Assembly (NCBI GenBank): GCA_019429385.1
Contig: JAHYIS010000026.1
Location: 1-39,611, forward strand
DNA from: ANME-2 cluster archaeon
GTDB taxonomy: Archaea; Halobacteriota; Methanosarcinia; Methanosarcinales; Methanocomedenaceae
Direction: 5' to 3'
Length of the DNA: 39,611 nt
The notes beneath the pieces are model-generated. The model made no database searches. It was not told where the DNA came from and saw only the letters and a program-made list of their open reading frames with translations. Positions 8,978 to 17,045 of this stretch are shown here, piece by piece (the first letter of the stretch is position 1; each line of letters starts with the position of its first letter). A program made the translations under genes and the position numbers.

Positions 8978-10102
8978 TCATTTAATTGCCTTAACTTCAC
9001 CGTGGTGTAATTTTTTGCTTTTCATAATAATATTCAATATTCTATCACTGCTATTCCCGTCCCCGAATGGATTTTTCCAAGAAGTTCTTTTGACCATCAT
9101 CTCATTCGCTGCCTTTGCAATGCTCAATGGTTCAATTCCTGCAAGCAAATTCGCACCAGTTTCGATCGTTTCAGGACGTTCTGTGTTATCCCTTAAAGTT
9201 ATACAGGGTACACCTAAGATACATGCTTCTTCCTGGATACCGCCTGAATCCGTCGCTATGAGTTTGGCATTCTTTTCTAATTGTAAAAATTCTAGATAAC
9301 CAAATGGTTCGCACATAATAAGATTATTAATCTTGTTGAGTTCATCCTGAAGATGTAACATGCCGATCATTTTTTTTGTTCTTGGATGAATTGGGTAAAC
9401 AATAGTAACTTTATTCCGAGAGGATATTTCAGCGAGACCCTGAAGAATTCCTTGAAATCTATCTTTTTTGTCTACATTTTCCTGTCTATGGATGGTTACA
9501 AGAATATAGTCTTTCTTAGCAAGGTCAAGGATATTCATAACATCCATTTTTCGATTAGACAGTTCAAGATTCTTGTAAACTGCATCTACAACCGTATTTC
9601 CTGTCACAAAAATTTTTTCGTCCGGAATCCCTTCTTTCAATAGATTTTTTTTGCTCCCTTCGGTAGGTGCAAAAAGGTAATCCGAAATATGATCTGCAAT
9701 GATTCGATTAATTTCTTCAGGCATCGACCTATCAAAACTTCGAAGTCCAGCTTCAACATGACCTACCTTGATTCCCAATTTTACTGAAGCCAGGGCGCCT
9801 GCCATAACAGTATTTGTATCACCCTGAACAAGGACGATATCAGGCATTTCTTTTTGAAGGACCGCTTCAATTCCTTCCAGCATCTTTCCTGTCTGCGTAC
9901 CATGAGTCCCTGAACCGACATCCAGGTTGAATTCTGGTTGCGGGAGTTCCAGTTCTTCGAAAAATATCCTATCCATCTCATAGGAATAATGCTGTCCAGT
10001 GTGAATTTGGAAAAAATCCTCATTACGTTTTTGAAGTTCCGTAATTATAGGAGCCATTTTAATAATTTCAGGGCGGGTTCCTAGAATTATAGCTAATCTC
10101 AT
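8978..10102 (-). CDS. wecB: UDP-N-acetylglucosamine 2-epimerase (non-hydrolysing)
   Basis: Interconverts UDP-GlcNAc and UDP-ManNAc, supplying ManNAc units for surface polysaccharide. The 374 aa match the usual length. Diagnostic motifs: GTRPEIIKMAPI at the N-terminus, LVQGDTNTVMAGALAS, HVEAGLRSFDRSMPEEINR and DSGGIQEEA near residue 290. The start overlaps the stop of the upstream glycosyltransferase by 4 nt (ATGA), and a GGGGA element lies just before the ATG. No UDP-ManNAc dehydrogenase (wecC) is present in the window, so ManNAc itself may be the incorporated sugar. Confidence 0.95.
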   Translation of the reverse strand: MRLAIILGTRPEIIKMAPIITELQKRNEDFFQIHTGQHYSYEMDRIFFEELELPQPEFNLDVGSGTHGTQTGKMLEGIEAVLQKEMPDIVLVQGDTNTVMAGALASVKLGIKVGHVEAGLRSFDRSMPEEINRIIADHISDYLFAPTEGSKKNLLKEGIPDEKIFVTGNTVVDAVYKNLELSNRKMDVMNILDLAKKDYILVTIHRQENVDKKDRFQGILQGLAEISSRNKVTIVYPIHPRTKKMIGMLHLQDELNKINNLIMCEPFGYLEFLQLEKNAKLIATDSGGIQEEACILGVPCITLRDNTERPETIETGANLLAGIEPLSIAKAANEMMVKRTSWKNPFGDGNSSDRILNIIMKSKKLHHGEVKAIK

Positions 10103-11205
10103 GGATCCCCTTTTGAATACTTAATTATAATGTCTATCATTGTTTCAGCTCTTTTATCCCATGTATTGTTAATAAGAAAATCAACATAATTCCTTTTTTT
10201 GTTATTATTTAATGCCTTTTCTATGGCACGAATAAATGTGTCATGGTCTTGGGCTATGTATACGATATCTTCATATTCAAAAATATCTGGAAGTGAAGTA
10301 CTAACGACAGTTTTATCAGATGCAAGATATTCATATAGTTTGACCGGATTAACATAATTCGTCAGATCATTTACTTTAAAGGGTATGATTGCTACATCAA
10401 ATTGACTGATATAATTTGGCAGATCATTATATGATCTGGCCCCAATAACATGAATATTCTCATATTTTTTTAATGCAGATATATTACTTAATTGTTCAGG
10501 ATGAACAGGTCCTATAAGCAAAATGGAAGACGCGACAAATTTTAATGCAATCTTTTCTATCAACTCGAAATCAAACCATTCATAAAGCGCACCAACATAG
10601 CCAATAATGGGTTTTTGTAACAGTTTTATATCAAAAGGAATATTATGTTTTTGATTTTGAAAATGGTCAATATCTACAGCATTTCTGACCAAAAATACTT
10701 TCTTTGCACCATTTGACAGCGCATTTTCATACAAATTTTTGGATGAGGTAGTCACGACATCTGATTTTTTCATGAGCAATTCAATATAATATTTCATCCA
10801 TCGGGGAACTTCAGTAAAACCCAACCTGTTATCAATGAAATCATATATTATCAATTTTTCATTAAAATGTCCGATGAGACTTGAATATCTGGGCTCATAA
10901 AAAAGTAAAATCGGTTCAGACACCTTGAAAATAGAGATGCTGGATCTAATAATCAATAAAGAAACAAAATCATTGATCTTTCTGAGAAATGAATGTTTTT
11001 CGAAAAGAGATAATCTTGGTAAAGGAAAAATCACAATATTCTTTAATTTTCTAGGCTGAATCCTGCTTGGATTTTTCAGAATTTTTTTAATAGAAATTGG
11101 CTCGATAAATAAGATATTCCATGATAAAGGAAATCTGGTCAATAGTTGTTGATGTCTTTGCCAGATGAAATCCCAGCAAATATCAGAAAAACAAATGATA
11201 TTCAT
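10099..11205 (-). CDS. GT-B glycosyltransferase (group 1, WDFxxQRxQQL type)
   Basis: Glycosyltransferase of 368 aa. It opens with ICWDFIWQRHQQLL, closely resembling the start of the C-terminal domain of the 921-aa fusion (NWDFRFQRPQQLL), so the two are probably paralogues. The second half carries the GT-B donor site (PIIGYVGALYEWFD, IIPFKVNDLTNYVNPVKLYEYLASDKTVVST). Cytoplasmic, acting on nascent polysaccharide; donor and acceptor unknown. It is coupled to the permease upstream and wecB downstream by 4-nt ATGA overlaps. Confidence 0.85.
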   Translation of the reverse strand: MNIICFSDICWDFIWQRHQQLLTRFPLSWNILFIEPISIKKILKNPSRIQPRKLKNIVIFPLPRLSLFEKHSFLRKINDFVSLLIIRSSISIFKVSEPILLFYEPRYSSLIGHFNEKLIIYDFIDNRLGFTEVPRWMKYYIELLMKKSDVVTTSSKNLYENALSNGAKKVFLVRNAVDIDHFQNQKHNIPFDIKLLQKPIIGYVGALYEWFDFELIEKIALKFVASSILLIGPVHPEQLSNISALKKYENIHVIGARSYNDLPNYISQFDVAIIPFKVNDLTNYVNPVKLYEYLASDKTVVSTSLPDIFEYEDIVYIAQDHDTFIRAIEKALNNNKKRNYVDFLINNTWDKRAETMIDIIIKYSKGDP

Positions 11206-11960
11206 ATTACTTCTGCGAACCTTTTAGATAATTTTTTAAATAATATTGTTCCCATGAATAGCACTACTAATCCGATCATGAATACATAGATCATATCAGA
11301 CATTTTTGGCAATGCTCCATCCAGAATTATTGCTCTGTACATTTTAATTAATAGTGTAATAGGATTCAGATTATAATAGAAAAGATACTTGTTAGGTATA
11401 TAAGAAATTGGATAAAATATTGGTGAAAGAAAAAAGCCAACCTGAAGAATAAGTTCCCATATTTGGTTCATATCTCTATAATAGACAAACAATGACGCAA
11501 GTATCAATCCGGTTCCATAGATAATAATAAAAAAAATGAGATGGATAAATGGAAATAGAAGGAATGTGCCTGATAGGCCCATCCCCAGAATAATTAATAA
11601 TGGTATAAGCACTAAAAATTCAATGAGGGAACTTATTAAACTTGAGATTACTACACTTATTGTAAGAATTTCTCTTCTAATATAGATTTTAGTCACCAGG
11701 TTTGATTTACTTACGATAGAGTTCATAGCAAATGTAGTTCCCATGGAAAAAAAACGCCATGCTAGTAGGCCAGTAAGCAAATAACCAATAAAATTATCCT
11801 GGTTCTGAAAAACATTACCGAAAACAAAAAACAGAACAAGCATCATAAGGAGGGGGTTCAGTATCGACCATGCAAATCCCAGAACTGAATTTGAATATTT
11901 AATCTTAAGGTCGCTTATGACCAGGTTTTTTATTAATTCTTGATATTCAAATAAGTACAT
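11202..11960 (-). CDS. Wzm-like ABC-2 polysaccharide exporter permease
   Basis: Membrane subunit of 252 aa with about six hydrophobic segments (for example LLMMLVLFFVFGNVF, FIHLIFFIIIYGTGLILASL, GFFLSPIFYPISYIP). The N-terminal LIKNLVISDLKIKYSNSVLG and the central YYRDMNQIWELILQ are typical of ABC-2 permeases that export O-antigen or teichoic acid. It should pair with the ATPase at 6433-7566. It follows rmlA by 6 nt and overlaps the next glycosyltransferase by 4 nt, so it belongs to the rhamnose-polysaccharide operon. Confidence 0.9.
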   Translation of the reverse strand: MYLFEYQELIKNLVISDLKIKYSNSVLGFAWSILNPLLMMLVLFFVFGNVFQNQDNFIGYLLTGLLAWRFFSMGTTFAMNSIVSKSNLVTKIYIRREILTISVVISSLISSLIEFLVLIPLLIILGMGLSGTFLLFPFIHLIFFIIIYGTGLILASLFVYYRDMNQIWELILQVGFFLSPIFYPISYIPNKYLFYYNLNPITLLIKMYRAIILDGALPKMSDMIYVFMIGLVVLFMGTILFKKLSKRFAEVI

Positions 11961-11966
11961 AGGTGT

Positions 11967-12683
11967 TCATATACTCCGTTTTCGAAAATCTCGTACCAGT
12001 TCACCTGCATGGATCAACGAGTCAAATGTTCCTGCATCGCTCCAGAATCCTGAAAGGATGGAATAACTCATTTCACCCATGTGGATATAGGAATTGTTCA
12101 CATCTGTTATCTCAAGTTCACCCCTTCCGGATGGATTCAGATCATATATCAGATTGAAAACCTTCGGGTCATAAAAGTATAATCCAGTAACCGCCAGATT
12201 CGACTTTGGTACATCAGGTTTTTCTTCAATAGACAAAATTCTATCACCACTGACCTCAGCCACCCCGAACCTGTTAGCATCCGTCACTTCCTTTAAGAAT
12301 ATCCTGGCGCCTGTTGAAAAACCATCAACTGTACTCCTGACAGTATCCTGGAAAATATTATCCCCCAAAATAACCGCTACCGATTCATCATCAGCAAAGT
12401 CCTCAGCAAGACCCAGGGCCTGCGCGATACCACCGGCTTCTTCCTGTATCTCATATGTTAGTTTGACACCGAACTCTGCGCCAGAGCCCAGCAGTTCGAG
12501 GAAATGCCCGGCATGCCCCCGGCCCGAAACAATCATAATATCCTCAATACCTGCATCGACCAGTGTCTGCAGCGGGTAATATATCATAGGTTTGTCATAC
12601 ACCGGTAATAAATGCTTATTTGTGACCTTGGTTAAAGGAAACAATCGGGAACCGGTACCACCTGCAAGAATTATTCCTTTCAT
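11967..12683 (-). CDS. rmlA: Glucose-1-phosphate thymidylyltransferase, short form
   Basis: Makes dTDP-glucose from dTTP and glucose-1-phosphate, the first step to dTDP-rhamnose. The nucleotidyltransferase signature is ILAGGTGSRLFPLT at the start, followed by KHLLPVYDKPMIYYPL, VILGDNIFQD and SIEEKPDVPKSN, ending at the RGELEITDVN region. At 238 aa it is shorter than the roughly 290-aa bacterial RmlA and lacks the usual C-terminal helices, as in other short archaeal or bacterial forms. It overlaps rmlD by 4 nt. Confidence 0.92.
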   Translation of the reverse strand: MKGIILAGGTGSRLFPLTKVTNKHLLPVYDKPMIYYPLQTLVDAGIEDIMIVSGRGHAGHFLELLGSGAEFGVKLTYEIQEEAGGIAQALGLAEDFADDESVAVILGDNIFQDTVRSTVDGFSTGARIFLKEVTDANRFGVAEVSGDRILSIEEKPDVPKSNLAVTGLYFYDPKVFNLIYDLNPSGRGELEITDVNNSYIHMGEMSYSILSGFWSDAGTFDSLIHAGELVRDFRKRSI

Positions 12684-13501
12684 GTTACATGACCTCCATG
12701 TTTTCTTAATTCTAGATATTCTGCCAGCGCATCTTTCCAGTGCCGCATTGGACTTGTTCTTGTATTTACCAGAATAGAATATTTTGGACGCTGAGCTTTT
12801 CGTATAAATTCATCGCTGGAACAGGGAATTACATTATCAACAATCGCTTCTGCAAATTCGAACCATGAACATACTCCCTCATTCGTGATGTGGTAGATGC
12901 CAGGGACATTTCCAACAATGTCTTTTGTTTTTCTGGCCAGGTCAGCGGTATATGTCGGTTTACCGAACTGGTCATTTACTACTTTGACCGCATCCATCTC
13001 ACCAGACAGTTTTACCATGGTCTCAACAAAATTTCTGCCATGTATCCCAAAGAGCCATGAAGTACGTATTATCTGGTATTCTTCCATGTTCCTGATAATA
13101 TTTTCTTCACCCATGAGCTTTGATCTGCCATACACATTGATAGGAGCAGTGGGGTCTGATTCCCGGTATTCCTTTTTGGAACCGTCAAATACATAATCGG
13201 TACTGTAATGCACCAGTCTTGCTCCTATCCTGGCACAACAATGTGCAATATACCCGGGGGCATGACCATTGACATCAAAGGCCAGTTCCTGGTTATCCTC
13301 ACAATCATCCACTGCTGTGTAGGCTGCAGCATTGATCACTACAGCAGGATGGTGCTTCGTGATGGATGCATTAACCTGTTCCCGGTCAGTAATATCAAGG
13401 TCACTATGCGTTAATTTTACCGCGTCAGGGAACACTGTGCACAGGTCCGAGCCCAGCATACCGCCCGCACCCAGTATCAGTGTTTTAATTTTTCCCACCA
13501 C
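12680..13501 (-). CDS. rmlD: dTDP-4-dehydrorhamnose reductase
   Basis: Last step of dTDP-L-rhamnose synthesis (NAD(P)H-dependent reduction). It is an extended SDR of 273 aa with the nucleotide site ILGAGGMLGSDL, VINAAAYTAVDDCE, catalytic YSTDYVFDG and YGRSKLMGEE (YxxxK), and IIRTSWLFG. The start is a GTG at 13501 lying 25 nt inside the end of rmlB; a second GTG follows immediately. It ends in a 4-nt overlap with rmlA, which suggests strong translational coupling. Confidence 0.93.
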   Translation of the reverse strand: MVGKIKTLILGAGGMLGSDLCTVFPDAVKLTHSDLDITDREQVNASITKHHPAVVINAAAYTAVDDCEDNQELAFDVNGHAPGYIAHCCARIGARLVHYSTDYVFDGSKKEYRESDPTAPINVYGRSKLMGEENIIRNMEEYQIIRTSWLFGIHGRNFVETMVKLSGEMDAVKVVNDQFGKPTYTADLARKTKDIVGNVPGIYHITNEGVCSWFEFAEAIVDNVIPCSSDEFIRKAQRPKYSILVNTRTSPMRHWKDALAEYLELRKHGGHVT

Positions 13502-14445
13502 CAGGTGTTTTTCACATACCAGTCAACAGTATTCTCAATTGCATTATCAAAATTATACTCGGGTACCCAACCAAGCGCCCTTAACTTTGAACAATCAAGC
13601 GAATATCTAAAATCATGTCCGGGACGGTCTTCAACATACTCGATCATAGATTCATCTTTCCCAAGTCTATTCAGTATCCTTTTTGTGATATCGATATTTG
13701 ATAACTCATTCCCGCCGCCGATATTATAGATATCACCGGCAGTTCCATTATGCAAAATAAAATCAATGCCCTTACAATGGTCCATTACATATATCCAATC
13801 CCTCACATTCTGTCCGGTCCCGTACACAGGGACCTTTTTGTCTTCCAGGAGATTGGTGATGAACAGGGGGATAAGTTTTTCAGGATATTGATACGGACCA
13901 AAATTATTGGTACACCGGGTAATGATCACAGGCAATCCATGTGTGATAAAATATGATCGGGCCAGCAGGTCAGAACCAGCTTTGCTCGACGAATACGGGC
14001 TGGAAGGCAGGAGCAGGGAAGTCTCTTTGAATGACCCTTCAACCGTGCTGCCGTACACCTCATCAGTAGAAACATGAATGAATTTATTGATAGCATGTTT
14101 TAATGCACTATCAAGAAGGACGAATGTGCCCATTACATTTGTTGTTACAAAAGCTGAACTGTCCTCTATCGAGCGGTCAACATGGCTCTCGGCGGCAAAA
14201 TGAATTACCTGGTCAACCTGTTCCATAAGTTCATCCACTACAACCTTGTTACAGATATCACCATGAACGAATGAATAGTTCGATTTTTGTTCAATATCTT
14301 TCAGGTTATCCGGATTACCCGCATAGGTCAATTTGTCCAGGTTTATGATCCGGTATCCAGGATATTTATCAAGCATATACCTGATAAAATTACTCCCGAT
14401 AAAACCGCAACCGCCAGTTACCAGAATATTTATTTTTTTCCTCAT
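13477..14445 (-). CDS. rmlB: dTDP-glucose 4,6-dehydratase
   Basis: Converts dTDP-glucose to dTDP-4-keto-6-deoxyglucose. Extended SDR with NAD-binding TGGCGFIGSNFIRYML, HFAAESHVDRSI, HVSTDEVYG and catalytic YSSSKAGSD (YxxxK), plus TRCTNNFGPYQYPEKLIPL, all typical of RmlB. The ATG at 14445 (MRKKINILVTGG) is preferred to an upstream start at 14487, which lies inside rmlC. It sits 8 bp downstream of rmlC, and its last 25 bp overlap the start of rmlD. Confidence 0.95.
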   Translation of the reverse strand: MRKKINILVTGGCGFIGSNFIRYMLDKYPGYRIINLDKLTYAGNPDNLKDIEQKSNYSFVHGDICNKVVVDELMEQVDQVIHFAAESHVDRSIEDSSAFVTTNVMGTFVLLDSALKHAINKFIHVSTDEVYGSTVEGSFKETSLLLPSSPYSSSKAGSDLLARSYFITHGLPVIITRCTNNFGPYQYPEKLIPLFITNLLEDKKVPVYGTGQNVRDWIYVMDHCKGIDFILHNGTAGDIYNIGGGNELSNIDITKRILNRLGKDESMIEYVEDRPGHDFRYSLDCSKLRALGWVPEYNFDNAIENTVDWYVKNTWWWEKLKH

Positions 14446-14453
14446 AGTTGAAT

Positions 14454-14927
14454 TCAACCGTGTTTTAGTCCGGGCGCAAGCCCCCAATCATAGGGAATTT
14501 CATCAGTATCCGGAGGCAGTCGGTATTCATCAGGTTCGTCATAATTATAGGGCAGCGTCGGAATGCTCAGGAAATATGCAGTATCAGGTCCGATTGCCTT
14601 GAATCCGTGATAGACACCAGGGGGAACACTTATCAAGATGGGATTTTTCTCACCGGCAAATAATTCCATGATGTTTTCATGGGTCGGTGAATCTTTTCTC
14701 CCATCAAATAAGACCACTTTCATCATTCCATGGAGACAGGTGAAATTATCGGTCTGCTTTTTATGATAATGCCAACCCTTTACAACTCCAGGATATGCTG
14801 TCGTGAGATAGACCTGTCCGAATTGTTCGAAATTTTCATCATCATTCCGCAAAATTTCCATGAGCCAGCCACGCTCATCCGGAATGACTTTCAGGTTTTT
14901 TATTAAGACTCCATTAATATTGTTCAT
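14454..14927 (-). CDS. rmlC: RmlC-family dTDP-4-dehydrorhamnose 3,5-epimerase
   Basis: Cupin-fold sugar epimerase of about 157 aa, shorter than classical RmlC (about 180). It has VIPDERGWLMEILR at the N-terminus, the histidine-rich GWHYHKKQTDNF in place of the usual GLHYQ, and SVPPGVYHGFKAIG in the second half of the barrel. With rmlB, rmlD and rmlA beside it, it most likely supplies the 3,5-epimerase step. The altered active-site motif marks it as a divergent branch, and a different epimerase is possible. The ATG at 14927 is preferred to one at 15041, which would overlap the preceding glycosyltransferase. Confidence 0.8.
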   Translation of the reverse strand: MNNINGVLIKNLKVIPDERGWLMEILRNDDENFEQFGQVYLTTAYPGVVKGWHYHKKQTDNFTCLHGMMKVVLFDGRKDSPTHENIMELFAGEKNPILISVPPGVYHGFKAIGPDTAYFLSIPTLPYNYDEPDEYRLPPDTDEIPYDWGLAPGLKHG

Positions 14928-14967
14928 AGTTGCTATCTCGAATAATCTCTTTATATTATTAATCTTA

Positions 14968-15945
14968 TTAATCTTGTCTGTTCTCTGGATGTGAACGAAT
15001 TTTCGCCCATGTTTTAATATATGTTCGGATCTTCTTTTCATTCACTGAACGTGGTGATCTTTTTGCAAACATTTTCGGGATTCCTTTGATTCCATCGATC
15101 TTTGATCGGAGAACTGTTTTGCCATGTCCTTTTATTGTGTAATACGGTATCACTCCGATATTCCTGACAATGATCCAGGGTAAAGAGGAAAAGAAGAGTA
15201 ATGGTGGAAAATTCTTAACAGTATTCCAGACAATATTCCTGTTTCCAAAATAAATGGTATAATCAGTTTCAAAACCGGCTGTACCACCATGCATATGATA
15301 CACAACTGCTTTTGGAACATACAGGCATTTCCACCCTGAAAGGCGTCCTCGAAATGCCAGGTCTGTATCTTCTACGTAAGCAATAAAATCTTCATCAAAT
15401 AATCCGATCTCATCAAGCATACTTTTTTTGTACATTGCTGCACCTGCGCATGGACCAAAAACTTCTTCTTCAGATTCATATTGGCCTTTATCGAGTTCAA
15501 ATATGCCCCTGTCCCAACTCGTTCCGCTGCGTGAAATGCATATGCCGGTTGAATTTATCATATCCGGATCACTCATGAAGAGCATCTTCGAAGCACACAT
15601 TCCGATATTTTCATGGGAAATTATTGATAGTACTAATTTCTCTATCCATCTCGGCGTGACCACAGTATCATTATTTAATGACGCAATCAACATTCCATTG
15701 GCAGATTTGATCCCAATGTTATTACCTTTGGCGAATCCTAAATTTTCATTATTACAAATAATTGTAACAGATGGAAATGCATTAAGGACAAAATCAACTG
15801 AGCCATCATTCGACCCATTATCCACGAGAATGATCTCAAAGAGAGGGTACGTCTGCAAAAGCAAGGAAGATAGACAATTTTCCAGGAATCTCATCCCGTT
15901 ATAATTTACAATAACAACTGAAACGAGAGGGTAAGATTCATTCAT
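14968..15945 (-). CDS. Family 2 glycosyltransferase (rhamnosyltransferase-like)
   Basis: GT-A enzyme of about 325 aa with VSVVIVNYNGMRFLENCL, VDNGSNDGSVDF, NLGFAKGNN and SLNNDTVVTPRWIE (DXD-like). Further on is FGPCAGAAMYKKSMLDEIG, then EDTDLAFRGRLSGWKCLYVP, typical of the acceptor side. A hydrophobic segment at about 245-260 suggests membrane contact. The ATG at 15945 is chosen because it makes a 4-nt ATGA overlap with the upstream gene and has a GGAAGG site 9 nt before it. It immediately precedes the rml genes, which fits a rhamnosyltransferase (inference). Confidence 0.88.
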   Translation of the reverse strand: MNESYPLVSVVIVNYNGMRFLENCLSSLLLQTYPLFEIILVDNGSNDGSVDFVLNAFPSVTIICNNENLGFAKGNNIGIKSANGMLIASLNNDTVVTPRWIEKLVLSIISHENIGMCASKMLFMSDPDMINSTGICISRSGTSWDRGIFELDKGQYESEEEVFGPCAGAAMYKKSMLDEIGLFDEDFIAYVEDTDLAFRGRLSGWKCLYVPKAVVYHMHGGTAGFETDYTIYFGNRNIVWNTVKNFPPLLFFSSLPWIIVRNIGVIPYYTIKGHGKTVLRSKIDGIKGIPKMFAKRSPRSVNEKKIRTYIKTWAKIRSHPENRQD

Positions 15946-17045
15946 GTACTGCATCCTTCCTGTAACATCACCATTTTGACATTTTCACTTATTTGAAGAA
16001 AAAAATTCGGATTAAATTTCTTAGCCTGTTCAATACATTGTTCTTTGAACCTGGATGGTTCTTGAGAGATTATCTTAATGGCATTTACGATTTCAGGTAT
16101 ATCAGGATTAACGAGCAACCCTGTAGAACCATCAATAATGGTTTCCGAACATCCTCCTTCATTTATTCCGACTACTGGTTTCCCTGAAGCCATTGCTTCA
16201 ACAGGTGCCATTCCGAAAGGCTCCTCGATCGAAGTGATGATAAATCCTCTGCAATGGGCATAGAGTCGTATCAACTCCTCTTCGGACAAAGTGCCAAGTA
16301 ATTTTACATTATCCGGTAGGTTCTGTATTATTTGATCTACATACGTTGAAGAACGGTCAGCATCTGTATAGCCACCTACAATCAGCAATTGTTCATCGGG
16401 AAGTTGCCTGAATACTTCCACCTGCAATTCGATGCGTTTTTCCGGATAAAGCCTGTTCACCGAAAGCCAGAAATCACCATATTCCTCGAATCTGAATTGA
16501 GAAGTATCAACCATGGGATAAATTACTATCGAATCTCTATTCAGATAGTGTTTGACTTTTTTTTGAACACTTATCGAATTAGCAATGATAAGGCAAACAT
16601 GGGTAAAATAATATTCGTATATCCTTCGATGAATGGTTACCCACATTTTAAATATCAGAGATGGAAAAAACGATAGTTGCTGTAGATATAGGTCATACAG
16701 ATCATAAAAAATCCTTACCGGAGTGGATTGGCAATACAATAGATTCGGCTTGTGCTTTCGTGCTGCAAAATGTGCCCAGTTATTTGAAAAAATAAAAAAA
16801 TCATACTTATCTGAAAAATCACATAATGCAAATCTTATCGATGCTGATACCTGTTTTAGCGCTGGCAATTTGATCGTCCTTCCAAGGCTAATGATATTTA
16901 CATCTCCAAATCCCATAAGTTCAACAGAATCCATATCCACGTCAGTAGTGATCACATCTGCGTTTAACTCCCGGGCAAGTGTCAACACCAGTTTATCGGC
17001 TCCACCAATAGCTCCAATATAGTCATGGAATATGGCAATTTTCAT
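15942..17045 (-). CDS. Family 4 glycosyltransferase
   Basis: GT-B retaining-type glycosyltransferase of 367 aa. It begins MKIAIFHDYIGAIGGADKL, and its donor site includes FWLSVNRLYPEKRIELQVE, LLIVGGYTD and the E-x7-E element EEPFGMAPVEAMASGKPVVG. Cytoplasmic, adding a sugar (often mannose, glucose or GlcNAc in this family) to the lipid-linked polymer; exact donor unknown. It is coupled by 4-nt overlaps to the glycosyltransferases on both sides. Confidence 0.88.
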   Translation of the reverse strand: MKIAIFHDYIGAIGGADKLVLTLARELNADVITTDVDMDSVELMGFGDVNIISLGRTIKLPALKQVSASIRFALCDFSDKYDFFIFSNNWAHFAARKHKPNLLYCQSTPVRIFYDLYDLYLQQLSFFPSLIFKMWVTIHRRIYEYYFTHVCLIIANSISVQKKVKHYLNRDSIVIYPMVDTSQFRFEEYGDFWLSVNRLYPEKRIELQVEVFRQLPDEQLLIVGGYTDADRSSTYVDQIIQNLPDNVKLLGTLSEEELIRLYAHCRGFIITSIEEPFGMAPVEAMASGKPVVGINEGGCSETIIDGSTGLLVNPDIPEIVNAIKIISQEPSRFKEQCIEQAKKFNPNFFLQISENVKMVMLQEGCST

